Shown here: in pieces, positions 53,501-61,993 of the stretch
Layout of the letters: every line of letters begins with the position of its first letter
Position numbering within the stretch: the stretch's first letter is position 1
Assembly: GCF_033807575.1 (NCBI RefSeq)
Contig: NC_084708.1
Location: 7,526,501-7,590,500, forward strand
Direction of reading: 5' to 3'
Source of the DNA: Cydia pomonella
Taxonomy: Eukaryota > Arthropoda > Insecta > Lepidoptera > Tortricidae
Length of the DNA: 64,000 bases
Program-made: the position numbers and the translations under genes
Notes under the pieces: model-generated
Seen by the model: the letters and a program-made list of their open reading frames with translations, nothing else
Databases searched by the model: none
What the model was told of the DNA's origin: nothing

Positions 53501-56500
53501 TGTCCATGCACAAACAGAAGATTGTAATATGCACAGTAAAGATATTTCAAACCGATATTTAGAAAAGGCTGCTTTAGATATTCCAATGAATCTGTCTCCA
53601 CAGGCAAGATATTCGATGATCGAAGTAGACGAAGAATGCAGAAATTCTGAAAAGGGAGATAAAACCTTTGTTTTAGAAGAGAAGCATCAGTTTGCTATGG
53701 GTAATATTTGCACGAAGAAAAATAATAATAATGATAAATGTATTAGTAGTGGTAGTTTAGAAAATCCCAACGATATTTTAATGAAATCACAAAACGATAC
53801 GTCTCATAAGCAACATTTTAATACTCTTGAGAAGCCGATTGCGATCCCAAATACCCATAGTAATTGTCTTACTACTGGGTTAAGCAAGGAATGTGACATA
53901 CAAAAAGATGAAAAAGGTAATTCAGTTTCAGAAAATCAAACTCCATATTCTCCAAAAATGAAAACTGAAACAGATAATTCAGTTTCGCATATTGAAAATC
54001 AAACTTCATTTTCTTCAGAAATGGAAATTGAAACAGATAATTCAGTTTCGCATATTGATAATAAAACTTTCTACATAACAAATGTAGACAGCAATAATGA
54101 TAAAAAAACTAGTTTTGAAAATGAAGAAAACGTTGCTTTGAATGAAAAAGCACCAGTTAATAATACAATAAGCAAAATAGACCGTGTTGAAAACATTTCG
54201 GAAAATAAAAAAGAACAGGATAAAAATGAACACAAAACCATTTGTCTCGATAAAGTTAACAATAAAGATACGCATTATTTATTGCAAGAGGAAAAGAGTA
54301 TCCTTTCAGAGCAGTATTGCAAAAACCACGACACTATATCGTATGTTCCTAAACTAAAGCGAAAGAAATTTAAGGGTGAGGCCACTCATCGAAAACGAAG
54401 TTACGAAAATAAGGCCGTAGACATTGTTGAACACGGTGTTGTAAATAATATGGAAAAACAGATTTTTTTGGTTTCCCTTGATAAAAAAGAACCTGGAGAA
54501 CAACTAACACTTAAACAAGCCCAGATTATACCAGGAAACGTCATAGCAGAAGAAAATAATAAAACGCACGTTAATTTGATGAATATAGAATCTACCAACG
54601 TTAGTACAAATGGGCCTAAAGAAACTGTAGCAAATAATGACATTATAGGGAACATTTCGCATAATTTTCCAGACGATATAAATACCAATATGCCAGTTTC
54701 ATCTTCGCCTGTCAAAGACAAATGTTCGGAAACAATATTCGTAACTGAGACGAAAGCACTACAAAAAAAAATGTCTTTGGATACCGATAGTGACATCAAA
54801 AAAAATATTGATGACTCTAATTCGACAGTGAAAAATAATCTAAATTTGGATAACCTAGTAGTATCAAACAAAATTCTTAACAACAATGTGTCAGAGATTT
54901 CCAGTGATTTAAGTGCACAAAAAGAAAAGTCTTTGATACAAGCAAACGCGAGTATTAATTATGAAGCAAAAGAATTAAATACACTAGATGAAACTCAATC
55001 TCATCATCAATCAAGAGACATTAATTTTAAGAACAAAGATTTTGATCCAATGGTTAGTTCAGATATGAAAGAAAAAGAACTCGAAGAAACAATAAAAGAT
55101 AACACTATGAGCTCCGTTACGAAGAAAGTAGATACGCTCAATTTCACGGATCAATATGTCGAACACGGCGTCGAATTGAATGAAGATAAAAGTTCTAATT
55201 TTGAAAATGAAAACATAAATATTACTACCAACGCACAGAAAAGTGAATATCAATCGCAAAAACTAGAAAAATGTCAATGTAAAAACGAAGGCCGACATCA
55301 TAATGTTCAAACGCTTAATAATAGAGATAATCCCGTCGTAACAGGCTTCAAACATGATATTCAAAAGGATTTTTGTCAAGACGAAACAAAAACTAAAAAC
55401 GTTCCGGCGTATCATGCATTTGTAAATAAAGAGCTTTTTTCTTCTCGTTTTCAGAACTTACTTTTTTATAATGTAAATTTCGACACCTGTTCTAGTACTG
55501 GTGAACACAAGGTAATTGATAAAAAACCTACCATGAATAATAGTTTATGTGATCATATGACCAAAAATCCAAAAACTGATGAAGTTGATATAAATATTAA
55601 AAATAAAAGTGACGAAAATTTAAGGGATTTGGATTCGTCTGATCGAATCGAAACAATAGTTGAAGCCGCTACGATTGAGGAATGTGGTAACGGAAATCTA
55701 GGCGAAAAAAAATTTTACGCGATTTCTTCGGAAAATATTAACATAAGCAATGGTCCAAAAAACGAGGATAATGTTAACAAAACTTGTATTCAAAACGATA
55801 AAGAAAGTGCTATCCCATCGTCAGAAACTCTAATAATAAGTTTTGATACAAATGGAATGAATACTGTCACAGATAATTTTACAAAATCGATGGATAGTTG
55901 GGTTTCTAAGTCTTGCCAGGAAATGGATGAAGCTTGGAAAAAAGATTCAGAAAACAATAGTGGTAAAAGCGGATCGTATATACAATACACAAATACAGAT
56001 ACTTTTCCAAAATCGGTGGACATCTCCGGTTGTAAGTCACCTGGCCTAGAAATAGTTGATGAATGTGTAAAATTATTAGAAAATGACAATGACGAATGCA
56101 CCAATAAAGATACGTTTCCAAAATCAGTGGACGATTCTGGTTATAAGTCACCTTACCAAGAAATGGACGATGAATGTGTTAACAATTTAGAAAATAATAA
56201 CGGCAACTCAGATTTACAATTCATTAATAATGTCGAAAGTGACGCTTGTGACACTAATATCATAGTCATTGATAATTCTATAAGAGTGACACCAGAACAC
56301 TGTAATGAGTATAGTAAAATTGGTACACCTATCGAGAATGAATTGGATAAAAAAATAGAATCATTCGTTGATCAATTAAGTGCTCGACCACGTTTTTCCC
56401 TCAAAAGATCTTTATCTGACTCTGCCTTGAATGCATATGATGATGATGTTGACGAATGTACAGCAAAAAGATGTATATTGCCTAAAAAACGGAAAAAAAT

Positions 56501-58292
56501 CTGTGATATCAACAAAATAGACGGATCCCACTTGCTTAACATAATTCAAAGTAGTAGAAGAAATTCTGTTTCAACACTTAGCAATGAAAATTTTTCGTTT
56601 TGCATACTGATAGATGATCATTGCATTGTCTCTGAAGAAAATTATGAACAAGAAAATTATATGCAGTTTGAAAACAATTTCTTAAACCATACCCTTAAAG
56701 ATCCTATAGTGGATGAAAAAACTGCGTCTCCAGCGTATAACTCAGAAGACCAGAACGAAAATACTTCTGACACATACATAACCAAATATGATGAAGAAAA
56801 AATGTGGGTCGAAGACGTTGGCTGTGAAGAAACTATTGAAACCGAGGACATTGCAGAAAATATCATTATTGGTGATCCCGCTTCTCCAAATAATACGGAA
56901 TTAACTGATTATGAATCGAACGATGAAGACATGGATATCTTAAGTAATGAAGACGCAGATCACACGAGCAAAGTTAAACACATATATGGCGATAATATGT
57001 GTACAAATGATGCTCAATTAGTTGACGCATTGTACAGAACACCTCAAATGGATGTTAATAAAAAACTAATGGATAAAGAATCTCATACAGCCGAAAAATA
57101 TAGTAAATACTATGATAGCGATTCATTAGAAATGTTATTAGCTGAACCTGTTGATTACACCCCTCGTGCGGTTACAGAGTCAAATATAAACTCTGTTAGC
57201 CTAGCGATCCGGCAGAGACCTGAGGCAGGCGCAATGAATAAAGAAAATCTGAATTCAAAATGTTTAGAAGTTTCCTCACCTCGTGTGAGTAATATAAAAG
57301 ATATACTGACGATTGACGCTATCCCAAATGAAGAGAATATAGAATCGATAAATAATATTACGGAGCCACCTGCTGATAATAATTGTGATGATGCTCAAGA
57401 CGGTACAATACACTCGTGTGAGTCAAGTTTAGACAATGTTTTCTCTTACGTTGACAACAAGAACTGTTCACATAAAAGTTCTAGTTCTCCCGAAGTTTCG
57501 TCTACTACACCTGAAGAAAAAAATTCAAGTATATTACTCAAAATTTCGAACTTCAAAGGTTCACGAATATCTGAAGTAAAAAACTTAAGTTCCGATAAGC
57601 AAGAATACAATAGCTGTAAACATACTACCAACGAATATTTTAAATCTGATTACAGCCATGGTACCACTTCAAAGCGACCCTTGCTTACTAAAGCTGCTCA
57701 AAAATATATTCCTCCGCTTAGGGAGACTATTCCTGACCTAAAAGTAAAATTGGCTTTACCACAACAAAGTCTACTGAAGTTGCGAAAAAACAAAGTAGCC
57801 AAAGAAGAACCAAAGTTTATCACTCGGAATATTTATAGTGATAATAACAATATTAAGCTAAAACAAGAAATTCCAAAGAAAATTAAACCTAAATTTGAAG
57901 ATGTTCTTAAAAATATTGATGAAGCTCAGTTTCAAATGCACAAAGCGAAGAATAAAAAACCTAAAAAGTACATTCCCAAGGTGGTTATAAAAAAGTCCGA
58001 AAATGGTTCACATTATGCGAGTACTTGCGCAAAAGAAGTATTTAATCCAGATTTGACTGGGAGGAAATGGCAACCATGGGTATTTATTGAAAAAAATAAA
58101 TTTATCGAGAACATGGCACTCAGGAACAAGACGAGGGCTGTGTTCAGTCACCGAAGGAAGTCCTTTGTCTTAGCTGAAAAATTTTGCAAGTACAAATCAG
58201 TTAGTACTGCAAAATTTGTCATATCCCAACCCAAATTAAATGATTTTTCTACGGGAAATCTAAAATACACAATAAAATTGAAACATAGGTAG
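50556..58292 (+). CDS. Very large disordered, probably nuclear protein of unknown function (2,578 aa, one coding exon)
   Basis: A single frame with no intron runs for 7.7 kb. The first in-frame ATG has a good context (ggccATGg) and starts MDAKDSRAEVVLTERSNDGG; an in-frame TAA lies at 50499-50501. Residues about 80-450 are rich in Pro, Tyr and His. The rest is rich in Asn, Ser, Asp, Glu and Lys, and mostly predicted disordered by eye. Basic nuclear-localisation-like clusters are LKRKKFKG near residue 1268 and KRCILPKKRKK near 1970. Two acidic repeat pairs are visible: TETDNSVSHI (about 1133-1168) and TFPKSVD-SG-KSP (about 1816-1868). RPRFSLKRSLSDSAL (about 1945) looks like a phosphorylation-type motif. 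The last 200 residues are basic and less repetitive (KWQPWVFIEKNKF, AVFSHRRKSFVLAEKF) and may be the conserved part. No enzyme, zinc-finger or transmembrane signature is seen, and I do not recognise the family. Confidence 0.9.
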   Translation: MDAKDSRAEVVLTERSNDGGAKFALQYDRSKSHDVAASAFKGDTAGVRPCAVIGPDRVVPPSRDGPKKTPTEPWLAPDPIYRRMPDYPYKMPDHKDPTRNISPRQTFQENMQRIIMPPGYNSTKLHEDSPFASKNTKLTVPTEVKYCEVPYNINQVSSDQKHIRTADHSASNVNPLLMRGVPHGWPAGSVHVRPLRTYGAPEGLPYPDYVNCTGPRPVLTRTHEEPLYPDPYYHESNIRFKPYPNIKERYPQGRYEYLGNYPSPYHPPNPFAHKYELPKTMPPHSYPGYPQVPKYTERIPEPLMDGYQRALSQQGNYGVPIRNPVIHSSYRPMPGNHMQNKLNPYPPDGQLKPVPNKLPYDPTSKMYLDYDTRSKPLPMPDNYYLNEGPRPYHAKNTIVVPNFASSSMHGVNAHPYYIKENMSLKNYEYPRYKTMDPSMLNHSLTKLPPQFSPSALAISPADSNASNETALTHGTSQDDCGYVSQSSMTSVRSIESLNRIPMDPYGRYDYRYGPIVRASPPTKPDSSSNQGSKSKKDIRQFISSWSEGDDENAENSAKRDGVKNMTDDKHTFSKQYDSVNNQEQLYVLGLVNVPSEELSKYEHIQKVSKLPENIKGYNSLELLNQFEEAIESSNITSVKPPRTIQMPLKSVQHKHEPIPRALSPLDVEAKISQSVIHKEVGCNFEIKPCSPKMLNVEVATPMQMLNERVIEKVANPHNVKSPIIIQAVDDNLDHTLLNKTIKCPIPNTASSCKMNSQHLSNSPTVDHLKTSYTLQDLESNSGVCLASLPRLDTDIELNFPEVNQQFINANKTDSVITTSFTKDLPSLDIDRSAITMTECDMNYQYSPKMETETDFSRLSKYRKLKRCVLDENDEPAKVQATRIDSVIIKNPDNTRSLEETNDNSGSGLKDDLQEFAMNLVSQTKNTKQQNDVDKMFDPSTNSTITGRYDDVKTNLPSTFMHQSSNLSNRHFNENEEISCNNAVHAQTEDCNMHSKDISNRYLEKAALDIPMNLSPQARYSMIEVDEECRNSEKGDKTFVLEEKHQFAMGNICTKKNNNNDKCISSGSLENPNDILMKSQNDTSHKQHFNTLEKPIAIPNTHSNCLTTGLSKECDIQKDEKGNSVSENQTPYSPKMKTETDNSVSHIENQTSFSSEMEIETDNSVSHIDNKTFYITNVDSNNDKKTSFENEENVALNEKAPVNNTISKIDRVENISENKKEQDKNEHKTICLDKVNNKDTHYLLQEEKSILSEQYCKNHDTISYVPKLKRKKFKGEATHRKRSYENKAVDIVEHGVVNNMEKQIFLVSLDKKEPGEQLTLKQAQIIPGNVIAEENNKTHVNLMNIESTNVSTNGPKETVANNDIIGNISHNFPDDINTNMPVSSSPVKDKCSETIFVTETKALQKKMSLDTDSDIKKNIDDSNSTVKNNLNLDNLVVSNKILNNNVSEISSDLSAQKEKSLIQANASINYEAKELNTLDETQSHHQSRDINFKNKDFDPMVSSDMKEKELEETIKDNTMSSVTKKVDTLNFTDQYVEHGVELNEDKSSNFENENINITTNAQKSEYQSQKLEKCQCKNEGRHHNVQTLNNRDNPVVTGFKHDIQKDFCQDETKTKNVPAYHAFVNKELFSSRFQNLLFYNVNFDTCSSTGEHKVIDKKPTMNNSLCDHMTKNPKTDEVDINIKNKSDENLRDLDSSDRIETIVEAATIEECGNGNLGEKKFYAISSENINISNGPKNEDNVNKTCIQNDKESAIPSSETLIISFDTNGMNTVTDNFTKSMDSWVSKSCQEMDEAWKKDSENNSGKSGSYIQYTNTDTFPKSVDISGCKSPGLEIVDECVKLLENDNDECTNKDTFPKSVDDSGYKSPYQEMDDECVNNLENNNGNSDLQFINNVESDACDTNIIVIDNSIRVTPEHCNEYSKIGTPIENELDKKIESFVDQLSARPRFSLKRSLSDSALNAYDDDVDECTAKRCILPKKRKKICDINKIDGSHLLNIIQSSRRNSVSTLSNENFSFCILIDDHCIVSEENYEQENYMQFENNFLNHTLKDPIVDEKTASPAYNSEDQNENTSDTYITKYDEEKMWVEDVGCEETIETEDIAENIIIGDPASPNNTELTDYESNDEDMDILSNEDADHTSKVKHIYGDNMCTNDAQLVDALYRTPQMDVNKKLMDKESHTAEKYSKYYDSDSLEMLLAEPVDYTPRAVTESNINSVSLAIRQRPEAGAMNKENLNSKCLEVSSPRVSNIKDILTIDAIPNEENIESINNITEPPADNNCDDAQDGTIHSCESSLDNVFSYVDNKNCSHKSSSSPEVSSTTPEEKNSSILLKISNFKGSRISEVKNLSSDKQEYNSCKHTTNEYFKSDYSHGTTSKRPLLTKAAQKYIPPLRETIPDLKVKLALPQQSLLKLRKNKVAKEEPKFITRNIYSDNNNIKLKQEIPKKIKPKFEDVLKNIDEAQFQMHKAKNKKPKKYIPKVVIKKSENGSHYASTCAKEVFNPDLTGRKWQPWVFIEKNKFIENMALRNKTRAVFSHRRKSFVLAEKFCKYKSVSTAKFVISQPKLNDFSTGNLKYTIKLKHR

Positions 58293-60840
58293 CTACTAAA
58301 GTAAGAGTCTTTGGAACTGGTTTTTCAGGGTCTGCATTACAAATGTATCTGCAAATCCAAGACTGGAGCCCACCCAAATGAACATTCCTTCGATTCCAAA
58401 TTATTTTATTTAGTTAGGATGTTGATTTAGTTCACTACCTTGTGACAAAGCCAAATTTTGTACAGTGTGATATGAGAAGTAAAATTATTAAGATACTGTA
58501 TCTATAATAAAATTAATGAAGTTATTAGAAGTGCAATTTGATCTGATCTGTAATTTGTTACTGTGTTACAAAGTTTATTAAAATTGTTTTTTTGAAGTCA
58601 TTCCATTTTATAGCAGAATTATAAACAATATGTATATATATATATTATATATCTGCACTTAGCACTTTATAATAAGCCATACATTAGTATTAATTGTTTA
58701 TTTATTGTCATAATTTAATATTGTTTTTATTAAAATATAGTGAGTTATATTATGTATAAAGGTTTAGGTTTGTTAATAAGTACTGTTTTATTATTGTTTA
58801 GTGTTGCAGGGATTTGTTTCATAAACATTAACACTAATATACCTTGAGGTTGCACACACATAAAAACCTGTATGTACCTACACAGTCATAAACAACATGG
58901 AAATCTGATGGAAATGTTGAAATTTATTTTAGATAATTTTATTATAACGTGTAGAATACATGAAATCGTACTTTTAATATCTACTTGTTATTTCTATTAC
59001 TAGAAATATGAAGTTACTGTTGCACGTATTTATATTTTAACTGTTGGACACTTTTGCTGGCGGTACGGCTACATATTACCGTATCATACCATATAATTTC
59101 GAACTGTATTTGATAGCAGGTACTATACCCAAGGCAATGGATACCGCCGGCGAACGTGTAATGTTACGAAACGGGCTTGCAGATGGTTAATTTTGAATGA
59201 GATGAGAACCTATCTACTGTATATAAAAATTAGGATGTAAATATTTATATGACCAAACAACCGTTGTTGATATGGTTACCAATTGCTCACGTAAATTCTA
59301 AGCACCATTTTATAATATGTGTATTGCGAGAAATAGGTGTTACTTTAGGCTCAAGTACAAAGAGTGCGTACTGCTGTTATTGATGTCCTATACTGTATCG
59401 TGTATTTATAAACATTATGCTTGTTGTCGTTTAATGTTGTCTGCAATGTTGTCTCAAACGTTGTAGTACAATGACGTATTGTAATAAATTTTCAGCGTGA
59501 AATAAGCAGAACCAATACTCAGACGTTATATATATGGGAAAACTAACTAGCTTTTATATAATATTTTTATATTGCTCTGTTTTACGCTCTTCGACTTGCG
59601 ATGTTACGAGCGGTATATTTAAATATTTAATGGGACTTGATAATTTCCTAATGCTGTCCTTATTAGAACCAAGTGCCTGATATATTTGGTTTGCAGTAAC
59701 GTATTATCATATATTATATAATTTGAAAATACCGTATACTCGCATACATATGCTGCAGTGCCTTTAACGTTTGAGCTAAAAATTTACACCACCGTAGAAT
59801 GCGAAGTAGGTACCTAATATTTTATTGTAATGTAATTACAGTGTGTATACTATACATTGACACTTCAGAAAATGGTGTATTTACTGATCTCATAATCAAG
59901 GCACTCGCCATTAAACGTTTTAGCCTGATTGTGCCTAAACCGTATTAAAATAAAATAATACACTATTTTTATACTATGTACAGGGTGTTAAATAAATATA
60001 TACCAAATAAAGTGCTTTTATTAGAGTCCTGCATACATTGTAGTAGCAACCGCCGTCTCGTTTATTGTATAAATTAGTTGTTAAGTATAAATAATTTAAA
60101 ATTAATTTTCCTTGTGTTGAGTGAGTGATGCTCATAATTGTATAGTGGTTTGAAATGGTTTTATATATTATAAATATATTTATAATAACATATTATAGGC
60201 TTAATGTTGCATAACTGGGGTAACTTTATGAATACTTACGAAATGTACAAAATAAATAGGCATGGATATGAATGATGATGTACTATAGATAAATATCTGC
60301 ATAATTTACAAGATGTTTTGATTGTTTTGAGGCTGTTTAAAAGCAAATCATCATGGTTCCTGTGGGACAGTCCGACTGATTACGCATGTTTGTTCTTTTA
60401 CTATTTGCTATGTCACGCACTTTGTTAATTTTTTGTATATTTTTTTCTATATCCTAAAAAAATCTTTGTAGTTTCGCACTATTGAGTGAACTGTTTGAGA
60501 GTTTTATTTTACAGCACTGTTGGTAATTGTTATATTTTAAGCAAATAGTAAGTTTTATTACATTAAGGGTTATGGAATAAGTTATAAGAGATCGTAAAAT
60601 ATTTGTTTTACGTTTAATGTTAAATGCATATCGTTTAATGCCAGTAACGCACGTGATAGTGTTTCGTGATAGATGTAAACCAAAAGGCGCGCGCTCGCTC
60701 CGCGGGGCGGTCTATCGCAGGGAGCAGTGCGCTATTTGTTAAAGGGAATATTAAGTTTTCGAGTGAAACCTAGTTTTGAGAATTGTTCTAATATTGACCA
60801 AATAAATGTGTTCTAAATAAAACGTCTTGCGTATGTATTA
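58293..60840 (+). other. Probable long 3' UTR of the large gene
   Basis: AT-rich, non-coding and without obvious transposons, unlike the rest of the window, which suggests constraint or recent transcription. Several AATAAA motifs occur (for example near 60000). The last is at 60816-60821, so the UTR could be up to 2.5 kb long. Confidence 0.5.
60816..60821 (+). promoter_or_regulatory. Candidate distal polyadenylation signal of the large gene
   Basis: AATAAA within ttctaaataaaacg. It lies 30 bp from the opposing AATAAA of MCRS1 at 60851-60856. Confidence 0.5.
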
Positions 60841-60850
60841 ACTAATCCCC

Positions 60851-60856
60851 TTTATT
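60851..60856 (-). promoter_or_regulatory. Candidate polyadenylation signal of MCRS1
   Basis: AATAAA on the minus strand (tacaataaagg), 9 bp after the MCRS1 stop codon. The cleavage site would fall within the 3' end of the convergent large gene. Confidence 0.6.
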
Positions 60857-60864
60857 GTAAACTT

Positions 60865-61993
60865 TTATACAGGAATATTCACTTTAACGGCTTCTTGTCG
60901 AATGGCGCTAATGAGGTCCTGGTTGATGAGAAACACGAAGCAGAGGCCCGCAATCTGTGAATACAAATAGGTACATGAGTAAAATATAGGTAGGTAGGTG
61001 GGTAGGTGTTGTGTTCCTGCCGGTGAGTAAGGTTGCCAGAGCTCAACGAGGGGGGTGGGGTTAGGGTCGGCAACGCGCATGTAACGCCTCTGGAGTTGCA
61101 GGTGTACATAGGCTACGGAGACTGCTTACCATCCGGCAGGCCGTATGCTTGTTTGCCACCGACGTAGTATAAAAAAACAAAAACAAACAAAGCTGTGCCT
61201 AAGACCATTCGACCGCTAGCAAAGGGAAACGCAAACATAATTTTTTTTCTCAATATTAAAAACGTAAAGATGTAAGTACATATTATAAGCTGAAATTGTC
61301 GAATAGGTTAGCATTAGCAATACTGGACTTGCTGGTATCCATAGTTGATTATGACATGGCTTTTCTAACAACTGTCTGCTGTAGCGACATCATTTGAAAC
61401 ATCACACAAAATAGAGTAAGGAAAATATTGACCAGGCCATTATTTAGTCACCCAGTTATATGGTATATTATACCGAACAGCATCTCGCACGGTATCTAAT
61501 TTTTTTCATTTATCTTTACGAGTACCTAGGATTTACAATCGATTGCCATTTCAACTGAATTTTATAAAAAGACCGAATGGTTTTCCGAACGTCAGAAGCG
61601 GTTACGGTAACAATTGTTTTTAAAAACAAGTTTTATAGCAAACTTGCTGCAATTTAGAAATTCTGAAACGAGCATAAATACATTGATTAAAAGCCCAGCG
61701 TTAACGAGAAGTCAACAGTACAAAAGTGCTAACATGACAAACCGATATTTATTTAAACTATAGGTATGTATTCTCACCTCAATAACGCTGTTATGATTGA
61801 GCTTCACTTTATTCCCCTGAAGTACGGGCCGACCATCGACGAAGATCGGCCGCTTGCCCTCCGATGACATGAAAAAGTCACCCGTGTTTCTCAATCGGAT
61901 GGTGGCCTGCTTGCGGGACACTTTGGCAGCGGGGCCTTCCAGCGTCAGGTCCACGTCGATCGTGTGGTCGCGGGTGCTCCGCCCCACTGCGAT
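60865..61993 (-). CDS. MCRS1: MCRS1 / Rcd5 (microspherule protein 1), last two exons with the FHA domain; 5' part not in window
   Basis: Exon 61993-61778 (72 codons) starts IAVGRSTRDHTIDVDLTLEG and ends NSVIE. Exon 60954-60865 continues IAGLCFVFLINQDLISAIRQ and ends VKVNIPV before TAA. Together they give the C-terminal FHA phosphopeptide-binding domain, with GRSTRDHTIDVDL, KVSRKQATIRL, NTGDFF and GRPVLQGNKVKLNHNS. These match animal MCRS1, a subunit of NSL and INO80-type chromatin complexes that also acts at centrosomes and spindle poles. The exons join in phase 0. The earlier coding exons (coiled-coil and N-terminal MCRS_N region) are not recognisable up to 64000, so the gene is partial here. 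The tail is convergent with the 3' end of the large plus-strand gene. The only intron in view carries a dispersed repeat at 60990-61190. Confidence 0.93.
60990..61190 (-). repeat. Abundant lepidopteran short repeat
   Basis: Contains ccatccggcaggccgtatgc, ttgtttgccaccgacgtagt, ggtgtacataggctacggag and gggttagggtcggcaacgcg, a combination typical of a very common lepidopteran short interspersed element. It is in the MCRS1 intron. Confidence 0.55.
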
